Positions 10,151 through 18,742 are shown, numbered from the stretch's first letter. The stretch: 64,000 nucleotides of DNA from Sphingobium sp. (GCA_017744605.1 JAGIAZ010000013.1:42739-106738), one strand, 5' to 3'. The notes: a model not told the origin generated them from the sequence alone. Translations and numbers: made by a program.

Positions 10151-10430
10151 ATGCTGAACTTGTTTGTGCAAGCACGCCTCCGGCTCCAGCATCCATTTTG
10201 CTCAGCAAATGCCCCGTGGCGGGTGCCAGATGGACCCCAAACCAAGTTGGTGATTATCCCGTTCGAGCAGGTCGCTGTTCCCCGGCGCAGGCCGGGGCCC
10301 AGTCTCGACGCGAAGCGTCGAATGCCGCCATTGCACGCACGTCTCCCTTCGGTTTGGACTCCGGCCTGCGCTGGGGAACAGCCTATTCCTTTGTCCTAAG
10401 GGTATAATCGCCAAACAAGTTCAGGGTGAC
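10151..10430. repeat. Repeat B copy 1, interrupted by repeat A
   Basis: Starts ATGCTGAACTTGTTTGTGCA, continues with CACGCCTCCGGCTCCAGCAT, and closes with AAACAAGTTCAGGGTGA. The same words occur uninterrupted at 11274-11382 and 35326-35421. Here a 164-bp repeat A separates the central part from the closing arm. Confidence 0.85.
10249..10412 (-). repeat. Repeat A copy 2, inserted within repeat B
   Basis: Complete 164-bp copy in reverse orientation: it begins GGTGATTATCCCG and ends GGGTATAATCGCC, giving terminal inverted repeats. The flanks AACCAAGTT (left) and AAACAAGTT (right) match at 8 of 9 positions, as a target-site duplication would. Confidence 0.9.
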
Positions 10431-10439
10431 GAAGACGGA

Positions 10440-11222
10440 TCACACCAGCGGGATGACGTCCGCGATGGAATCGAGGATGCGGCTGGGACGGAAAGGAAAG
10501 CGGGACACCTGATCGGCCTTGGTCGATCCGGTCAGCACGAGGATCGTCTCCAGCCCGGCCTCGATCCCGGCGACCACGTCGGTGTCCATGCGGTCGCCGA
10601 TCATGACGGTGCTCTCGGAGCGTGCATCGATGCGGTTCATTGCGCTCCGGAACATCATCGGATTGGGCTTGCCGACGAAATAGGGCTGTGCGCCGGTCGC
10701 CTTGGCGATCATCGCCGCGACCGATCCCGTGGCGGGCAGGGGGCCGTCCTGCGATGGCGAGGTGGCATCCGGATTGGTCGCGATGAAGCGCGCGCCTTTG
10801 CCGATGAGGCGGATCGCCGTGGTGATCGCCGAGAAGCTCAGCGTCCGCGTCTCGCCCACGATCACATAGTCTGCATCATGGTCGGTCAGCGTGTAGCCGA
10901 CCTCGTGAAGCGCCGTCGTCAGCCCGGCCTCGCCGATCACATAGGCACTGCCGCCGGGTTTCTGATGCTTCAGGAAATCGGCTGTCGCCAGCGCCGAAGT
11001 CCAGATCGCGCCCTCGGGCACGTGCAGGCCGGCGCGAAGCAACCGCGCCGCCAGGTCGCGTGGGGTGAAGATCGAATTGTTGGTGAGGACGAGAAAGTGC
11101 CGCTGCTTCTCGATCAGCCGTGCGATGAAGTCGGCCGCGCCGGGCAGCGCATGTTCCTCATGGACGAGGACGCCGTCCATGTCGGTGAGCCAGCATATGG
11201 GCGCTTTGCGTTCGGTGGTCAT
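10440..11222 (-). CDS. HAD superfamily IIA (NagD/UmpH-like) phosphatase
   Basis: 260 aa from the ATG at 11222 (MTTERKAPICWLTDMDG). HAD motif I is DMDGVL, motif II lies in LVLTNNS, the conserved Lys is in FVGKPNPMMF, and motif IV is MIGDRMDTDVVAGIEAG, the arrangement of the NagD/UmpH subfamily. These cytosolic enzymes dephosphorylate nucleotide monophosphates or sugar phosphates. The open frame extends 32 residues further upstream, but that part is read from repeat B and is not conserved. Convergent with ccrM. Confidence 0.9.
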   Translation of the reverse strand: MTTERKAPICWLTDMDGVLVHEEHALPGAADFIARLIEKQRHFLVLTNNSIFTPRDLAARLLRAGLHVPEGAIWTSALATADFLKHQKPGGSAYVIGEAGLTTALHEVGYTLTDHDADYVIVGETRTLSFSAITTAIRLIGKGARFIATNPDATSPSQDGPLPATGSVAAMIAKATGAQPYFVGKPNPMMFRSAMNRIDARSESTVMIGDRMDTDVVAGIEAGLETILVLTGSTKADQVSRFPFRPSRILDSIADVIPLV

Positions 11223-11273
11223 GGATGAGAGATGGCGCGGCAGTCGGGACTTGTCGAGAGCAGTGTAAAACAC

Positions 11274-11382
11274 GTCATGCTGAACTTGTTTGTGCAAGCA
11301 CGCCTCCGGCTCCAGCATCCATTTTTCGGGCTGAAGTAGCGCTCATTGGCTAAATGGACCCTGAAACAAGTTCAGGGTGACG
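11274..11382. repeat. Repeat B copy 2 (uninterrupted)
   Basis: Runs from GTCATGCTGAACTTGTTTG to CCTGAAACAAGTTCAGGGTG. The ends CTGAACTTGTTT and AAACAAGTTCAG are inverted. It lies between the HAD and Imm53 genes and is the reference for judging the insertion in copy 1. Confidence 0.85.
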
Positions 11383-11386
11383 GCGT

Positions 11387-11722
11387 CTAGTTCGTCAGGC
11401 GTTGAGCCCAGGCTCGGAACGTTCCGATCATTCTACCGAGGTCGCGCGGCCCCCCATAGGCCTTGAACTTGGCCCCCTCGATCCTGCAGACCATCCAACG
11501 AGTGTCGCCGTCTCCTCCCTGAACGGGTTCTTCGTCCGTCACGCCATCGAAGATCGGCACGAACGGCCGTTGTTCCAGCGGGGTTCCGTCGAGGTCGACG
11601 GTCAGGCTCCAGCCGGGATTATCAGGCGTGTCGATGGTGACGCCATACTCATGTTCCCAATCGCCGTCGCAATGGGACAGGTACCAACCCATCAGCCAGC
11701 CTATGTCGTCAGCTTGCTCCAC
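11387..11722 (-). CDS. Imm53-family immunity protein (orphan)
   Basis: 111 aa. The sequence WLMGWYLSHCDGDWEHEYGV, then DTPDNPGWSLTVDLDGTPLE and a C-terminal GGPRDLGRMIGTFRAWA, fits the Imm53 family of contact-dependent or polymorphic toxin immunity proteins. These are small cytosolic proteins that neutralise a cognate toxin domain. No toxin gene is adjacent; neighbours are a HAD phosphatase and RidA. It may protect against toxins from competing cells, or have lost its toxin. An RHS fragment lies 38 kb away at 49233. Confidence 0.85.
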   Translation of the reverse strand: MEQADDIGWLMGWYLSHCDGDWEHEYGVTIDTPDNPGWSLTVDLDGTPLEQRPFVPIFDGVTDEEPVQGGDGDTRWMVCRIEGAKFKAYGGPRDLGRMIGTFRAWAQRLTN

Positions 11723-11775
11723 GCCTCAATTACAGACTGAATTGTGGCGTCCGCAACCCTTTGGCGCCGAGCTCT

Positions 11776-12171
11776 TCAGCGTACATCTGAGGTCACCACC
11801 GCTTCGGCTTCGATCTCCACCTTCCACTCCGGCCGATAGAGGCCTGAAACGGCGACAAGCGTGCCGGTCGGCCGCGCGATCTTCATGTGGCGCGAGAAGG
11901 AGGCGCTGACCGCATCGGCATAAGCGATGTCGGTCACGAACATGCGGACGCGGACGACATCCTCCGCGCGCGCGCCCAGTTCCTCGATATGGCGGATGAT
12001 CTCGGCGAAGATGAGATCGGCCTGGTCGCCCGCCTCCATGGGCACGGTGCCGTCCGGCAGATTGGCGGTCGTGCCGGAAACGAGGATGCGGTCGCCCACG
12101 CGAATGGCGCGGGTGAAGCCGATCTCTTCCTCGAATTTGGAAAGGGGCGCTATGCGGTTGCGGTCGGTCAT
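11776..12171 (-). CDS. RidA/YjgF/Rid-family deaminase-like protein
   Basis: 131 aa from the ATG at 12171, preceded on its strand by AGGAGA. The segments FTRAIRVGDRILVSGTTANL, VRVRMFVTDI and PEWKVEIEAEAVV are typical of the Rid superfamily. It lacks the IPWSQA-type N-terminus of the archetypal RidA, so it probably belongs to an Rid1-7 subgroup. Members act on reactive enamine/imine intermediates in the cytosol; the substrate here is unknown. The longer in-frame N-terminus (to 12228) reads through intergenic sequence and is not used. Confidence 0.85.
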   Translation of the reverse strand: MTDRNRIAPLSKFEEEIGFTRAIRVGDRILVSGTTANLPDGTVPMEAGDQADLIFAEIIRHIEELGARAEDVVRVRMFVTDIAYADAVSASFSRHMKIARPTGTLVAVSGLYRPEWKVEIEAEAVVTSDVR

Positions 12172-12275
12172 CTCGTCTCCTGGCTCTATTTTGCCAGTGA
12201 GGGTGGGCTTTCCTGCCGCTCCGCGCAAGCCGAACGGCGGTTTCCTCCGGAGCGTGCTTGGTCTAGGTGCGCTTC

Positions 12276-13427
12276 ATGACCGATTTTCCCGTCCTGCCGC
12301 CTGCCGGCGCTCGCCTCTATCTTCGCCCCATCTGGTTTGCCGATACGCCGGTCGGTCTGCCGGACGGTGCGGCGCTTCGGTTGGCGGGCGGGCTCATCTG
12401 GTTCCAGGGCGTCGAGGCGCTGTGGATCGGCGCGGACGGTGTGCGCGGCAAGGCGCAGGTGCCGGTCGGGATGCTGGCGGACTGGCAAGCCCGGCTGCCC
12501 GATGCACTCGGCGAGCGGGCCGCGTCGCTGATCGCCGGACTCACGGCGGTTCGCCCGGCGCTGGAACTGGGCGAGCGTGTGCTGCGCTTCGACGCGCCGC
12601 ACGTCATGGGCATTCTCAATATGACGCCGGACAGCTTCTCGGACGGCGGCAAGCTGATCGGCGATCCGGAGAAGGCGGCAGACAGCGGCTTCACCATGCA
12701 GGTCGCGGGTGTCTCGATCGTCGATATCGGCGGCGAGTCGACGCGGCCCGGCGCGCAGCCGGTCTGGGAAGGCGACGAAATTGCGCGCGTCGTGCCCGTG
12801 ATCGAGCGTCTGGCGAAGAGTGGCGTGATCATATCGGCCGACACGCGCAAGGCCGCCGTCATGGAAGCCGCGCTGGCGGCGGGTGCCCATATCGTCAATG
12901 ATGTGACTGGCCTGACGCACGATCCGCGTGCGCTCGACGTCGTCGCCGCGGCCGGCTGTCCGGTCATTCTCATGCATACGCCCTCGGCTGGTGAAGATCC
13001 GCATGGCGGCGCCGTCACCTACAAGGGCGATGCCGTCGGCGGTCCGACGATCGACGCGATCGTGTTCGATTGGCTCGAGGCACGGATCGCCGTCTGTCTC
13101 GCCGCGGGCATTTCCCGGTCAAGGATCATCGTCGATCCCGGCATCGGCTTCGGCAAGGCGCTCGCGGACGACACGCGTATCCTCAACAATCTGGCGCTGT
13201 TCCAGGGGCTCGGCGTGCCGCTGCTGTTCGGTGCGAGCCGCAAGCGCATGGTCGGTGCGCTCTCCAATGCCGCGCCGGTCGAGGAGCGCCTCGGCGGATC
13301 GCTGGCGCTCGCCATGCGGGCCTTCGACAACGCCGCGCAGATCGTCCGAGTCCATGACGTGCCGGAGACCGTGCAGGCCGCGCGGGTGTGGCGAGGCCTT
13401 CGCGATGCCGCGCTCGTCGCCGGCTGA
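12276..13427 (+). CDS. folP: Dihydropteroate synthase
   Basis: 383 aa. The TIM-barrel DHPS core begins at about residue 110: VMGILNMTPDSFSDGG is the first signature and VDIGGESTRPGA the second, followed by ISADTRKAAVMEAAL, VNDVTGL and IIVDPGIGFGK, then LFGASRKRMVG. The enzyme joins p-aminobenzoate to the pterin pyrophosphate in folate synthesis. It is longer than the E. coli protein (282 aa) because of a ~105-residue N-terminal extension of unknown function, seen also in other sphingomonad FolP proteins as I recall. ATG at 12276 chosen over a GTG at 12267. Confidence 0.95.
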   Translation: MTDFPVLPPAGARLYLRPIWFADTPVGLPDGAALRLAGGLIWFQGVEALWIGADGVRGKAQVPVGMLADWQARLPDALGERAASLIAGLTAVRPALELGERVLRFDAPHVMGILNMTPDSFSDGGKLIGDPEKAADSGFTMQVAGVSIVDIGGESTRPGAQPVWEGDEIARVVPVIERLAKSGVIISADTRKAAVMEAALAAGAHIVNDVTGLTHDPRALDVVAAAGCPVILMHTPSAGEDPHGGAVTYKGDAVGGPTIDAIVFDWLEARIAVCLAAGISRSRIIVDPGIGFGKALADDTRILNNLALFQGLGVPLLFGASRKRMVGALSNAAPVEERLGGSLALAMRAFDNAAQIVRVHDVPETVQAARVWRGLRDAALVAG

Positions 13428-13653
13428 ACAGCAATGATCTGATCCGGGCCGCTGCACGGCTCGCCGGCGGAATCATGTTCAAATAACTGATTCAACACAG
13501 TTCATGGCGCGTGGCGCTGCTCTGCGGCCTCGTGCGTTATCTCTTTGTCGCCGATCGTTTCGGCGCTGAAACAAATTGTAATACAACTATTAGAAAGCTC
13601 ACATAATGCGGGATCAGCCGACAAGGCTTCAGGCCCCCCATTGGAGATTCACC

Positions 13654-13944
13654 ATGACCAAGTTCCCCCTCGTCGCCGCTCTGGCTTTCGCTTTCGCCGC
13701 GCCCGCAATGGCCGCTCCCGCCGAGAAGCACAGCTTCACGCAGGACGGCGTGACCTATTTCTACACGCAGACCAAGGTCGGCGGCTCGCTCGTCATCAAG
13801 GGTTACGCCGAGAACGGCCCGGACTTCTATTATGTCGTCCGCAACGGCCAGGTCGTCGGCAGAACCGACGATGCCTCGGTCAGCTTCAGCGTGGCCGATG
13901 CCATGGCGAACCGCGGTTCGGTCGAGGTCGCCTCGGCCCGCTGA
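13654..13944 (+). CDS. Small secreted protein, unknown function
   Basis: 96 aa from the ATG at 13654, with GGAG at 13643. Residues 1-20 are a signal peptide (FPLVAALAFAFAAPAMAAPA). The mature part, KHSFTQDGVTYFYTQTKVGG and onward, is about 75 residues with an alternating pattern suggesting a small beta structure. Probably periplasmic. Similar small proteins are often annotated only as hypothetical in sphingomonads. Low-GC sequence upstream (13560-13605, with TTGTAATACAA) may hold its promoter. A hairpin terminator follows. Confidence 0.75.
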   Translation: MTKFPLVAALAFAFAAPAMAAPAEKHSFTQDGVTYFYTQTKVGGSLVIKGYAENGPDFYYVVRNGQVVGRTDDASVSFSVADAMANRGSVEVASAR

Positions 13945-13970
13945 TCCGGCGTTCCACCACCGCTCCCCCG

Positions 13971-14018
13971 CCGGCCGGCCGCATGCTTCCCCCGCATGCG
14001 TGCCGGCCGGTTCCATTT
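13971..14018 (+). terminator. Probable intrinsic terminator
   Basis: CCGGCCGGCCGCATGC (13971-13986) can pair with GCATGCGTGCCGGCCGG (13994-14010) around a TTCCCCC loop, followed by TTCCATTT. It separates the small secreted protein from the polysaccharide locus. Confidence 0.65.
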
Positions 14019-14095
14019 CGGATATTGCCCGGCTTTACGATCCGCATGCGATGCGCCAGAGTCGCCCCGTCTCGGGCCGGGGGGGGAACGCGGGC

Positions 14096-15220
14096 ATGAG
14101 TGCACAGCGATTGCTTGTCGTCCTCGGGACGCGGCCGGAGGCGATCAAGCTCTTTCCGGTCATTCGTTCCTTGCGCGAGCAGCCCGCGCTGGAAACAGTG
14201 GTATGCGTGACCGGCCAGCATCGCGCGCTGCTCGACCAGGTGCTCGATCTCGCCGACATCCGTCCCGACATCGATCTCGACCTGATGACGCCGGGTCAGT
14301 CGCTCGACGCCCTGGCGGGACGCCTGCTCAACGGGATCGGGGCCGTGCTCGACGCCGAGCGTCCCGACCGTGTCATCGTTCAGGGCGACACCGCGAGCGC
14401 CAAATGCGCCGCGCTCTCCGCTTATTACCGCCGCATCCCGGTCGTCCATGTCGAGGCGGGCCTGCGCAGCGGCGATCTCCACCACCCCTGGCCGGAGGAA
14501 GGCAATCGCCGCATCATCGCGACGCTGGCCGATCTTCATTTCGCGCCGACGGAGAATGCCGCGGCGGCGTTGCGGAGCGAGGGTATCCATGCCTCGCGCA
14601 TCCACATGACCGGAAACAGCGGTATCGACGCGCTGCTTCACGTGCGCGACCTGCTGCGCAGCAAGGCACGACGCGCGCCCGCGATAGAGGATCTTGCCGA
14701 GCGCTTCGCCGGCCGGCGGATCGTTGCCGTCACCTGCCACCGGCGCGAGAATCTGGGCGCGCTCGCCTCGATCGCGGACGCGCTCAGGATGCTGGCCGCG
14801 CGGACCGACGTGGCCATCGTCATGCCGCTTCATCCCAATCCGGAGGTCGGGGCGGTGTTCCGCACGGCGCTGGAGGACCTGCCGAACGTCGCACTGACCG
14901 ATCCGCTCGACTATCCCGACTTCGTTGCGCTGCTCGATGCCTGCTATGTCGTTCTCACGGATAGCGGCGGCGTCCAGGAAGAGGCCCCGGCGCTCGGCAA
15001 GCCCGTATTGGTCATGCGCGAGACGACCGAGCGGCCCGAAGGCATCGCGGCCGGAACCGCGCGCCTCGTCGGCACCGAGGCTGGCTGCATCGCCGATGAA
15101 TTGGCCCGCCTGCTCGATGCTCCTGCCGCCTATGCCGCCATGGCCCGTGCGCACAGCCCTTATGGGGACGGCCGGGCCTCGGGGCGCATCGCGGCGGTTC
15201 TGCGTCAAGAATCCCGTTGA
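14096..15220 (+). CDS. wecB: UDP-N-acetylglucosamine 2-epimerase (non-hydrolysing)
   Basis: 374 aa cytosolic GT-B-fold enzyme interconverting UDP-GlcNAc and UDP-ManNAc. Motifs seen: LVVLGTRPEAIKLFPVI at the N-terminus, VTGQHRALLDQVL, VIVQGDTASA, VHVEAGLRSGD, a catalytic PEEGNRRI region, VTCHRRENLG and LTDSGGVQEEAPALGKPVLV. It opens the polysaccharide locus and presumably supplies ManNAc-type sugars. No wecC-like dehydrogenase is visible in the window. Start ATG at 14096 lies just before the conserved strand; longer in-frame starts run through the terminator. Confidence 0.95.
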   Translation: MSAQRLLVVLGTRPEAIKLFPVIRSLREQPALETVVCVTGQHRALLDQVLDLADIRPDIDLDLMTPGQSLDALAGRLLNGIGAVLDAERPDRVIVQGDTASAKCAALSAYYRRIPVVHVEAGLRSGDLHHPWPEEGNRRIIATLADLHFAPTENAAAALRSEGIHASRIHMTGNSGIDALLHVRDLLRSKARRAPAIEDLAERFAGRRIVAVTCHRRENLGALASIADALRMLAARTDVAIVMPLHPNPEVGAVFRTALEDLPNVALTDPLDYPDFVALLDACYVVLTDSGGVQEEAPALGKPVLVMRETTERPEGIAAGTARLVGTEAGCIADELARLLDAPAAYAAMARAHSPYGDGRASGRIAAVLRQESR

Positions 15221-15253
15221 CGCTCGCCGCGGGGCACGCTTACTCGCCCGGCG

Positions 15254-16615
15254 ATGACTGCGAGACCTGCGCCGTCCAAGGAAGTGGCGCGCCTGCGCCT
15301 CTATATCCTGTCCATCCTCATCGATCTTGCGATGCTGGGGATCGCTTTTGCCTTGGCCAACGCCATGGTGCTGGGTTCGCTCTCCGGCGAGCCGGGCAAG
15401 CCCCATGGCCTGGTCATGTTCGCGATGATCGCGCCGGTCTATGCGCTGATCGCAATCAATGGCGGCGCCTACGGCATTCGCATGATCGGCAATCGCCGGG
15501 CGAGTGCAGTGAAGGCGGTGTGGAGCCTCACGCAGGCGGCGCTGCTGACGCTGATCATCATCTATTTCGGCAAGATCGGCGAACAGCTCTCGCGCCTCAC
15601 CTTCGTCGTCGGCCTGCTGGTGGGCGGCACCGGCCTGTATGTCGCGCGGATCCTCATGGAGCGCATTGCGCTCGCCTTGCTCGGCGAGGTGCCGCATTTC
15701 ACGGTGCTGCTCGTGGACGGCGTCGAGGTGAATGCCCCGCGCGAGGCGCATCTCGTTTTCGCCAAGGACCTCGGCTTCGATCCGACGATCCGCACTGCCA
15801 AGATGGCCGAAAAGCTGGCGCGGGGCGTCGGCGGTGCGGAGCGCATCGTCGTGGCCTGCACGGCCGAGCGGATGGAGGCCTGGCGCGTGGCCTTGACGGC
15901 GCTCTCGGCGAAGGGCGAGCTTCTGGTGCCGGAAATGAGCCGGTTTGCGCCGGCGAAGGTCAGCCAGTTCGACGATCATCCGACGCTGGTGGTTGCGGGC
16001 GGGCCGCTGCTCTTCCGGGATCGGCTGCTCAAGCGCCTGCTCGATGTCTTGGTCAGCTCCTGTGCCATCCTGCTCCTGTCGCCCGTGCTGATTGCCGCCG
16101 CCATCGCCGTGCGCCTGTCCGGACCCGGGCCGATCCTGTTCCGCCAGGCACGCATGGGCAAGGATGCGCATCCGTTCATGATCCTCAAGTTCCGCACCAT
16201 GCATGTCGCGCAGACCGATCAGGCTGCGGAAAAGCTGACGGAAAAGGACGATCCGCGCGTGACGCGCGTCGGTGCTTTCCTGCGCAAGACGAGCATCGAT
16301 GAGCTTCCGCAGCTCTTCAACGTGTTGCGCGGCGACATGAGCGTCGTCGGGCCACGCCCCCACGCCGCGGCCGCCAAGGCCGCCGACAGCCTCTATTGGG
16401 AGGTGGACGAGCGTTATTGGGCGCGCCACTGCATCAAGCCCGGCATGACGGGCCTTGCGCAGGTGCGCGGCCATCGCGGGCCGACCGACAGCCATGAGGA
16501 CCTCGTCAACCGGCTCCAGTCGGACCTCGAATATGTGACGAACTGGTCGATCTGGCGCGATCTGAGGATCATCGTGGCGACACTCGGCGTGCTGGCGCAT
16601 GACAATGCCTATTAG
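15254..16615 (+). CDS. Polyprenyl-phosphate sugar-phosphate transferase (WbaP/ExoY-like)
   Basis: 453 aa membrane protein. Four hydrophobic segments occupy residues ~12-140, followed by a cytosolic region and a fifth membrane segment ([20 protein letters not shown]) that leads into the catalytic domain. That domain shows [39 protein letters not shown] and VVGPRPHA, the signature of bacterial sugar transferases that start surface polysaccharides on undecaprenyl phosphate. This is the predicted priming enzyme of the locus. The sugar used cannot be told. Confidence 0.93.
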   Translation: MTARPAPSKEVARLRLYILSILIDLAMLGIAFALANAMVLGSLSGEPGKPHGLVMFAMIAPVYALIAINGGAYGIRMIGNRRASAVKAVWSLTQAALLTLIIIYFGKIGEQLSRLTFVVGLLVGGTGLYVARILMERIALALLGEVPHFTVLLVDGVEVNAPREAHLVFAKDLGFDPTIRTAKMAEKLARGVGGAERIVVACTAERMEAWRVALTALSAKGELLVPEMSRFAPAKVSQFDDHPTLVVAGGPLLFRDRLLKRLLDVLVSSCAILLLSPVLIAAAIAVRLSGPGPILFRQARMGKDAHPFMILKFRTMHVAQTDQAAEKLTEKDDPRVTRVGAFLRKTSIDELPQLFNVLRGDMSVVGPRPHAAAAKAADSLYWEVDERYWARHCIKPGMTGLAQVRGHRGPTDSHEDLVNRLQSDLEYVTNWSIWRDLRIIVATLGVLAHDNAY

Positions 16616-16632
16616 CGCCAGTCTAATCATAT

Positions 16633-16709
16633 CTCCGTTCGCTTCGAGCGTAGTCGAGAAGCAGAGGCGCTGTGCGTGCGTGTCTCGACTACGCTCGACA
16701 CGAACGGAG
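16633..16709. repeat. Repeat D palindrome between sugar transferase and GT2
   Basis: CTCCGTTCGCTTCGAGCG (from 16633) and its near-exact inverse CGCTCGACACGAACGGAG (to 16709) flank a ~23-nt centre; the arms are 27 nt with three mismatches. A GTG start candidate for the next gene (16676) lies inside it, arguing for the later TTG. Confidence 0.8.
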
Positions 16710-16723
16710 AGGGAGGGCTAAAT

Positions 16724-17857
16724 TTGCTCGATCCCCTCCTCATCGCCCTCATCATCCTCAGCGCCAGCCTGCTGCTCTGGCCGTTCGTCTTCTATCCGCT
16801 GATCTTGCGGCTGCTGCCGACGCGCGCCCTCACGCCCGATTCCGCCGCGCCGCGTCCGTCCGCTTCCTTGCTCTTCTGCGCGTACAACGAGGCCGCCTCG
16901 CTCCCCGCCAAGATCGATAATCTGCGCCTGCTCAAGAGCCGGCATCCCGGTCTCGAGATCCTCGCCTATGACGATGGCTCGAGCGACGGAACAGGCGATC
17001 TGCTCGCGGCCGCCGGCGATCTTCTGACGCTCGTGCGGGGCCCCGGCCGCACCGGCAAGGCGCATGGCATGAAGCGGCTCGCCGCGCAGGCAAGCGGCGA
17101 TGTCCTCATCTTCACCGACGCCAACGTCCTGCTGGCGGACGAGGCGGTCGAAAAGCTGTTGCCCCTTTATTCCGACCCGCAGGTCGGCGGCGTGCTCGGC
17201 TCGCTGCATTATGGCGGCACCGGGAAGAGCGCGACGGCCCATGTCGGCGGCCTCTATTGGCGGATCGAGGAAGCGCTCAAGGATGCCGAATCCCGCACCG
17301 GCAATGTCATGGGCGCGGACGGCTCCATCTTCTCCATCCGCCGCGCGCTTTATCCCGCATTTCCAGACGATGTGCTGGACGACCTGACGGTGTCGATGGC
17401 TGTCGTCTTTGCCGGCAAGCGGCTCGTCAAGGCGAAGCATGTCATCGCATATGAAGCCCTGGTCGCGCAGCGTGCCGACGAATATCGCCGCAAGATCCGC
17501 ATCTCGGCGCGCGCATGGCATACGCATCGCCATTTGCGCCCCCAACTCACCCGGATGACGGCGCTGGACCGCTTCAAATATGCCTCGCGCAAGGTCGTGC
17601 GCTGGTTCGGGGCGCTGTGGATGGCCATTGGCGGTCTGGCGGCGCTGGCACTCGCATGGCGCGTTTCGCCCATCATGGCCATTGCCCTGATCGCGGCGGC
17701 GATCGTCGTGCTGATGCTGGGATTGCAGATGCGGCGTGGCCCGCTTGCCGCATTGATCGATCTGTTGCTCGCTTATGTCGCGACGCTGCGTGGCGTCCTG
17801 CTCGCCATGGGCGGCAAGACCTTCACCACCTGGGCGCCCGCCAAGTCACGCGACTGA
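16724..17857 (+). CDS. Family 2 glycosyltransferase, membrane-anchored
   Basis: 377 aa from a TTG at 16724, preceded by the purine-rich GGAGAGGGAGGG. Residues 4-30 form a membrane segment. The GT2 catalytic domain follows: LLFCAYNEAASLPAKI, LAYDDGSSDGTGDLL (DxD-like metal site), VLIFTDANVLLA and MGADGSIFSIRRALYP. Three hydrophobic helices at the C-terminus (ALWMAIGGLAALALAW and beyond) probably hold the enzyme at the inner membrane. Likely adds a sugar to the lipid-linked repeat unit. An alternative GTG start at 16676 lies in a palindromic repeat. Confidence 0.9.
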   Translation: MLDPLLIALIILSASLLLWPFVFYPLILRLLPTRALTPDSAAPRPSASLLFCAYNEAASLPAKIDNLRLLKSRHPGLEILAYDDGSSDGTGDLLAAAGDLLTLVRGPGRTGKAHGMKRLAAQASGDVLIFTDANVLLADEAVEKLLPLYSDPQVGGVLGSLHYGGTGKSATAHVGGLYWRIEEALKDAESRTGNVMGADGSIFSIRRALYPAFPDDVLDDLTVSMAVVFAGKRLVKAKHVIAYEALVAQRADEYRRKIRISARAWHTHRHLRPQLTRMTALDRFKYASRKVVRWFGALWMAIGGLAALALAWRVSPIMAIALIAAAIVVLMLGLQMRRGPLAALIDLLLAYVATLRGVLLAMGGKTFTTWAPAKSRD

Positions 17858-17880
17858 ACGCTTCCCCGACAAAATTCCCT

Positions 17881-17928
17881 ATTCGTCCTGTTCGAACGAG
17901 GCACGCGCCTCGTTCGAACAGGACGAAT
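17881..17928. repeat. Repeat D: perfect 22-bp inverted repeat
   Basis: Arms 17881-17902 and 17907-17928 are exact reverse complements with a 4-nt ACGC loop. The hairpin could terminate or stabilise the message between the GT2 and methyltransferase genes, but no T-tract follows. Confidence 0.9.
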
Positions 17929-18000
17929 GGGCTGCAGGAGCGAAGCCATGACGTATCGCGGCCCTCGCAATCGTCCGCCACTCTTGTATAGCGCTCAGCC

Positions 18001-18741
18001 ATGATCACGATCCAGCGCGTCACCAAGGCCGTCGGCAAGCATCTTTCGCGCCTCGTCCTCGCGCTTCGCTATCGGGCGGGCGCAAAGCGCAGCCGCCACT
18101 GCCCGGCCTGCCATCACGACGTGGTCGGCTGGTATCGCTATGGCGATGAGCGCGAATGGGGCTGTCCGCACTGCAATGCGTCGCCCCGGGAGCGGCTGAT
18201 GCACGCGCTGCTCGATCTCGACGTGATCGCGATCCCGAAAGATGCGGCGATCCTGCATTGCGCGCCCAATGAAACGAGCCTCGTTCATCGCTTTCGCGCG
18301 GGGGCCGGCGACTATGTCCCCGCCGATTTCGATCCGTCGCGCTATCCGCTGCCCGATATTCGGCAGCTCGACCTGATGGCGCTCGACGACGAGGGGCGCT
18401 TCGACGTCATCTATGCCAGCCATGTCATGGAGCATGTCCCCGATGACGCGCAGGTGCTGCGCAACATCCGCCGGGCGCTGAAGCCTGGCGGCGAAGCCTG
18501 GCTCATCGTGCCGCTCTGGCAGAAGGCGAGCGAAGACGGTCCCGCCGATCTGTCGCCGCGCGAGCGTGAGCGCCGCTTCGGTCAATGGGATCATGTCCGC
18601 CAATATGGCCGCGATTTCGCCGACCGCATCCGCGCGGCCGGTCTGGCGGTCGACCTCATCGACACGAGCGGCATTCCCACCGCGATGGTGCGTCACATGG
18701 CGCTTGGCGACACGCTCTTCCGCGCGCGGCGCACTGGCTGA
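18001..18741 (+). CDS. SAM-dependent methyltransferase with N-terminal zinc ribbon
   Basis: 246 aa. Residues ~38-65 carry two CxxC pairs (CPACHHD and CPHCNASPRER) that look like a zinc ribbon. The rest is a class I methyltransferase: FDVIYASHVMEHVPDDAQ and IRRALKPGGEAWLIVP are motifs of type-11 methyltransferases, while the glycine-rich motif I is degenerate (AILHCAPNETSL). Its place in the polysaccharide locus suggests sugar or glycan methylation. The related C-methyltransferases of sugar pathways also have zinc-binding N-termini, but the match is not close enough to name one. Confidence 0.82.
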   Translation: MITIQRVTKAVGKHLSRLVLALRYRAGAKRSRHCPACHHDVVGWYRYGDEREWGCPHCNASPRERLMHALLDLDVIAIPKDAAILHCAPNETSLVHRFRAGAGDYVPADFDPSRYPLPDIRQLDLMALDDEGRFDVIYASHVMEHVPDDAQVLRNIRRALKPGGEAWLIVPLWQKASEDGPADLSPRERERRFGQWDHVRQYGRDFADRIRAAGLAVDLIDTSGIPTAMVRHMALGDTLFRARRTG

Positions 18742-18742
18742 C

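Larger units (their letters stand above)
9998..10439. other. 442-bp gene-free region with terminator and nested repeats
   Basis: Between the convergent ccrM and HAD genes lie a strong intrinsic terminator (10063-10105) and repeat B (10151-10430), which is split by a complete repeat A (10249-10412). Short open frames inside these repeats are not genes. Confidence 0.85.

Noticed and set aside
11223..11318. N-terminal extension of the HAD phosphatase gene (32 extra residues)
   Set aside because: The extra residues are the translation of repeat B, identical in character to junk frames in the other B copies; the real start is at 11222.
13560..13605. Possible replication origin features (short AT-rich stretch with TTGTAATACAA)
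   Set aside because: No DnaA-box cluster and no origin-associated genes; more likely a promoter for the small secreted protein.
13886..16630. 914-aa open frame on the minus strand across wecB and the sugar transferase
   Set aside because: It is antisense to two clear genes and its translation is low-complexity, rich in R, H, D and A with no domain; a product of GC-rich third positions.
17881..17928. Perfect hairpin considered as an intrinsic terminator
   Set aside because: No T-tract follows on either strand; it matches the dispersed palindrome family D instead.
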